DNA from: an uncultured Janibacter sp.
Lineage (GTDB): Bacteria; Actinomycetota; Actinomycetes; Actinomycetales; Dermatophilaceae
DNA length: 9,591 bases
Direction of reading: 5' to 3'
Assembly (NCBI GenBank): GCA_946222495.1
Contig: CAMICF010000105.1
Location: forward strand, 1 to 9,591
Part shown: piece by piece, positions 8,123 through 9,591 of the stretch
How the letters are laid out: every line of letters starts with the position of its first letter
Numbering within the stretch: the stretch's first letter is position 1
Position numbers and translations under genes: made by a program
The notes under the pieces: generated by a model
The model's database searches: none
The model's input: the letters and a program-made list of their open reading frames with translations, nothing else
What the model was told of the DNA's origin: nothing

Positions 8123-8673
8123 GCACCGCCCCCACCACGCAGACGGAGACCGAGCAGGAGGTCGCCCCGCAGGATGCGGCGCAGCCGGAGGCCGCCCAGC
8201 AGGAGGCGGCGGAGCCGGTCGGGCCGCGCATCGAGGTCCTCGGTGACGCCTCCCCCGAGCAGGTGGCCGCGCTCGTCGCGGTCCTCTCCGGGCTGGGCGG
8301 CGGCGAGGAGGAGGAGCCGGCGGGGCCCCCTTCGCGCTGGGCCTCGCGCGAGCGGCTCGTCCGCACTCCCGTGCACCCCTCGCGCGGCGGCTGGCGGGCC
8401 TCGGCCCTCCCCCGCCGGTCAGCCGCCGGCAGGTCATCGGCCGGCAGGCCATCGACTCGCAGCGGTTCGAAGAAGGAACGCGACCACCAGGTCGCGTTCC
8501 TTCTTCCAGCAGGGCCTCCCCGCACGCGCAAGCTTGTCCAGCAGGGCCTCTGCACAAGCGCAAGCACGAGCCAGTCGCCCTCCACAGATGAGGAGCGCTC
8601 ACTCCGGGAGGACGGGATCAGCGGCAGTCTCCGTGGATGGGTCAGAGCCGACGGGAGCGCTCCGCAGAGCTGA
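8119..8673 (+). CDS. Acyl-CoA carboxylase epsilon subunit, with anomalous C-terminal extension
   Basis: Small epsilon subunits stabilise and activate the alpha-beta carboxylase in actinobacteria. The GTG start overlaps the pccB stop (GTGA, 8119-8122), the usual coupling. After an Ala/Glu/Gln-rich tail (1-34), the core runs from [20 protein letters not shown] (37-56) through SRWASRERL (72-80) to GWRASALPR (91-99), where the family normally ends. Here the frame stays open for 85 more residues, starting with an [10 protein letters not shown] repeat, passing through a 17-bp hairpin (8469-8506) and overlapping the next gene by 37 nt. The extension is low-complexity and resembles no domain I know. 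The functional protein probably ends near residue 100; TCA at 8419-8421 is one base from TGA. Subunit identity is secure; the true end is not. Confidence 0.8.
   Translation: MSTAPTTQTETEQEVAPQDAAQPEAAQQEAAEPVGPRIEVLGDASPEQVAALVAVLSGLGGGEEEEPAGPPSRWASRERLVRTPVHPSRGGWRASALPRRSAAGRSSAGRPSTRSGSKKERDHQVAFLLPAGPPRTRKLVQQGLCTSASTSQSPSTDEERSLREDGISGSLRGWVRADGSAPQS
8425..8454 (+). repeat. 15-bp tandem duplication
   Basis: Two adjacent 15-bp copies, 8425-8439 and 8440-8454, differ at one base (T8434 against C8449). If translated in the epsilon frame they encode AGRSS and AGRPS. The position, directly after the conserved epsilon C-terminus, suggests replication slippage in weakly constrained DNA. Confidence 0.85.
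8469..8506 (+). terminator. Strong hairpin terminator after pccB-epsilon
   Basis: A perfect 17-bp stem (8469-8485 with 8490-8506) encloses the loop ACCA. The 3' arm is pyrimidine-rich (GTTCCTTCTTC), so the transcript has a U-containing tract inside the stem, though no separate T-run follows. It is the strongest inverted repeat I found in the window and is best read as the end of the pccB-epsilon operon. It lies inside the formally open epsilon frame. Confidence 0.75.
8506..8569 (+). repeat. 32-bp imperfect tandem repeat
   Basis: Two adjacent 32-bp units, 8506-8537 and 8538-8569, match at 25 of 32 positions. Both begin with CCAGCAGGGCCTC and share GCGCAAGC near the end. They follow the hairpin directly. 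Together with the rest of 8420-8636 this is most likely intergenic sequence; I see no convincing promoter for the next gene in it. Confidence 0.7.
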
Positions 8674-9584
8674 GGAACCGCGCCCTCGCGGAGGCGGAGC
8701 CCTCGGACGGGGTGCTCTCGCGCGCCCAGCTCCGGGAGATCGGGGTCGGGCGGGATCGCGTGGCCGGCCACGTCCGCGCGGGCCGGTGGACGACGCACGG
8801 GCGTCAGACGATCGCCCTCCACACCGGTCGTCTCTCACCGATCGCCCAGGCCTGGCGAGCGGTCCACGAGAGCGGCGGGGACGCCCGGGTCGACGGTGTC
8901 ACCGCGCTGCGTCGGGCCGGCGTCACCGGGCTGAGCGACGAGACCGTCCACATCTCGGTGCACCACCTGTGCCAGGTCCGGGACATCGAGGGTGTGCGCC
9001 AGCACAAGGTCTCCCGTCGGGTCCCGGCGAGAAGGCCCTGCCGGGACCCCCCCGAACACCACCGGCCCTGGCCGCGCTGCGAGCAGCGCAGTGGGCGGTT
9101 TCGGACCGGCAGGCCGCCCTCTTCCTCCTCCTGCCGACGCAGCAGCGCATCACCACCGCGCACCACCTCCGGGAGATGCACGAGCACTACGTGGGCCGGC
9201 GACGTCGCGGTTTCGTCGCCCGCCTCATCGACGACATCGCCGACGGCGCGCAGTCACTGGGAGAGCTGGACATCGTTCCCGCACTCCGTCGACGTGGTCT
9301 GCCGCCCGCCGACGCGCCAGGCCATGAGACGCGTCGACGGGCGGACCCGGCACCTCGACGTCCTCTGGGAGGACATCGGCCTGGCGCTCGAGATCGACGG
9401 CGCAGCACATGCCGAAGGGGTGAACCTCACCTTCGACCACCTGCGGCAGAACGCCATCACCATCGGTGGCGAGCTCATCCTCCGCATGAACCTCATCGGT
9501 CTACGGCTGGAGCGCGAGGCCTTCCTCGACCAGGTCGTCGAGGCCCACCGCCTGCTGAGCGCGCAGCGTGATCGGCCCCGGTGA
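8637..9584 (+). pseudogene. AbiEi-like wHTH + DUF559 nuclease-fold protein, internally frameshifted
   Basis: The frame from ATG 8637 to TGA 9584 is open for 315 residues, but its middle does not look like protein. Residues 1-137 are family-like, with an AbiEi-type winged helix-turn-helix (LSRAQLREIGVGRDRVAGHV, 27-46). Residues 241-258 carry the DUF559 (Vsr/PD-(D/E)XK-fold) core, with Asp241, Glu252, Asp254 and His258, then LRQN and LRMNLIGL. Between them the real sequence lies one frame back (9053-9307), giving PPALAALRAAQWAVSDRQAA and SLGELDIVPALRRRGLP as in intact homologues. This implies a net 1-nt loss near the seven-C run at 9047-9053 and a net 1-nt gain near 9305-9309. It may be a degraded gene or two assembly errors. 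The function of the family is not established; a DNA-targeting or defence-like role is inference. No good ribosome site precedes the start. Confidence 0.75.
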
Positions 9585-9591
9585 CACGGCG

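Noticed and set aside
6458..8602. Long minus-strand open frame running upstream of birA opposite pccB
   Set aside because: It is continuous with birA only because the antisense of high-GC coding DNA lacks stops. Its translation is Val/Asp/Gly/Arg-rich shadow, and pccB on the plus strand has every family motif. birA begins at GTG 6457.
8174..9571. 465-codon plus-strand open frame through epsilon and the DUF559 gene
   Set aside because: Only its 9053-9307 part looks like protein, and that is the frameshifted middle of the DUF559 gene. The rest is shadow.

Overview
The window is high-GC DNA (almost every third codon position is G or C) from an actinobacterium. Protein style and gene order suggest a Micrococcales-type organism (Dermatophilaceae/Intrasporangiaceae-like), but I cannot name the genus from sequence alone. 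Most of it is a conserved actinobacterial metabolic neighbourhood. From memory, the order purE-purK / GtrA-like membrane protein / birA / propionyl-CoA carboxylase beta / epsilon matches Mycobacterium tuberculosis Rv3275c-Rv3281. A class III adenylate cyclase beside birA matches Streptomyces coelicolor (SCO4926-4928 area).

Layout, left to right. 114-566 (+): CoA_binding_2 domain protein behind a candidate promoter. 573-591: symmetrical hairpin between convergent genes. 598-2306 (-): purK-purE, overlapping by 4 nt, for the AIR to CAIR steps of purine synthesis. 2363-2866 (+): GtrA-family membrane protein, divergent from purK. 2878-6457 (-): a four-gene block read birA, adenylate cyclase, OmpR-type response regulator, histidine kinase, with no gap over 24 nt. 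6482-8673 (+): acyl-CoA carboxylase beta (pccB) and its small epsilon subunit, divergent from birA. 8420-8636: repeat- and hairpin-rich stretch. 8637-9584 (+): AbiEi-like wHTH plus DUF559 nuclease-fold gene whose middle third is out of frame.

How the genes work together: BirA biotinylates the biotin-carrier subunit that partners PccB, so the divergent birA/pccB pair is functionally coherent. The cyclase and two-component pair form a signalling block that may be cotranscribed with birA. No biotin-carrying alpha subunit lies inside the window.

The most unusual features are at start sites and at the right end. Five genes (purK, gtrA, birA, pccB, response regulator) have a TAnnnT -10 element only 6-7 nt before the start codon, which predicts leaderless mRNAs. 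The birA and pccB -10 elements overlap by 2 bp in a 24-bp gap. At the right end the epsilon reading frame has no stop before a 17-bp perfect hairpin, and no forward frame has one there. The DUF559 gene carries two mutually compensating frameshifts. I see no clear new multi-gene defence or mobile system; the wHTH-nuclease gene is the nearest candidate.
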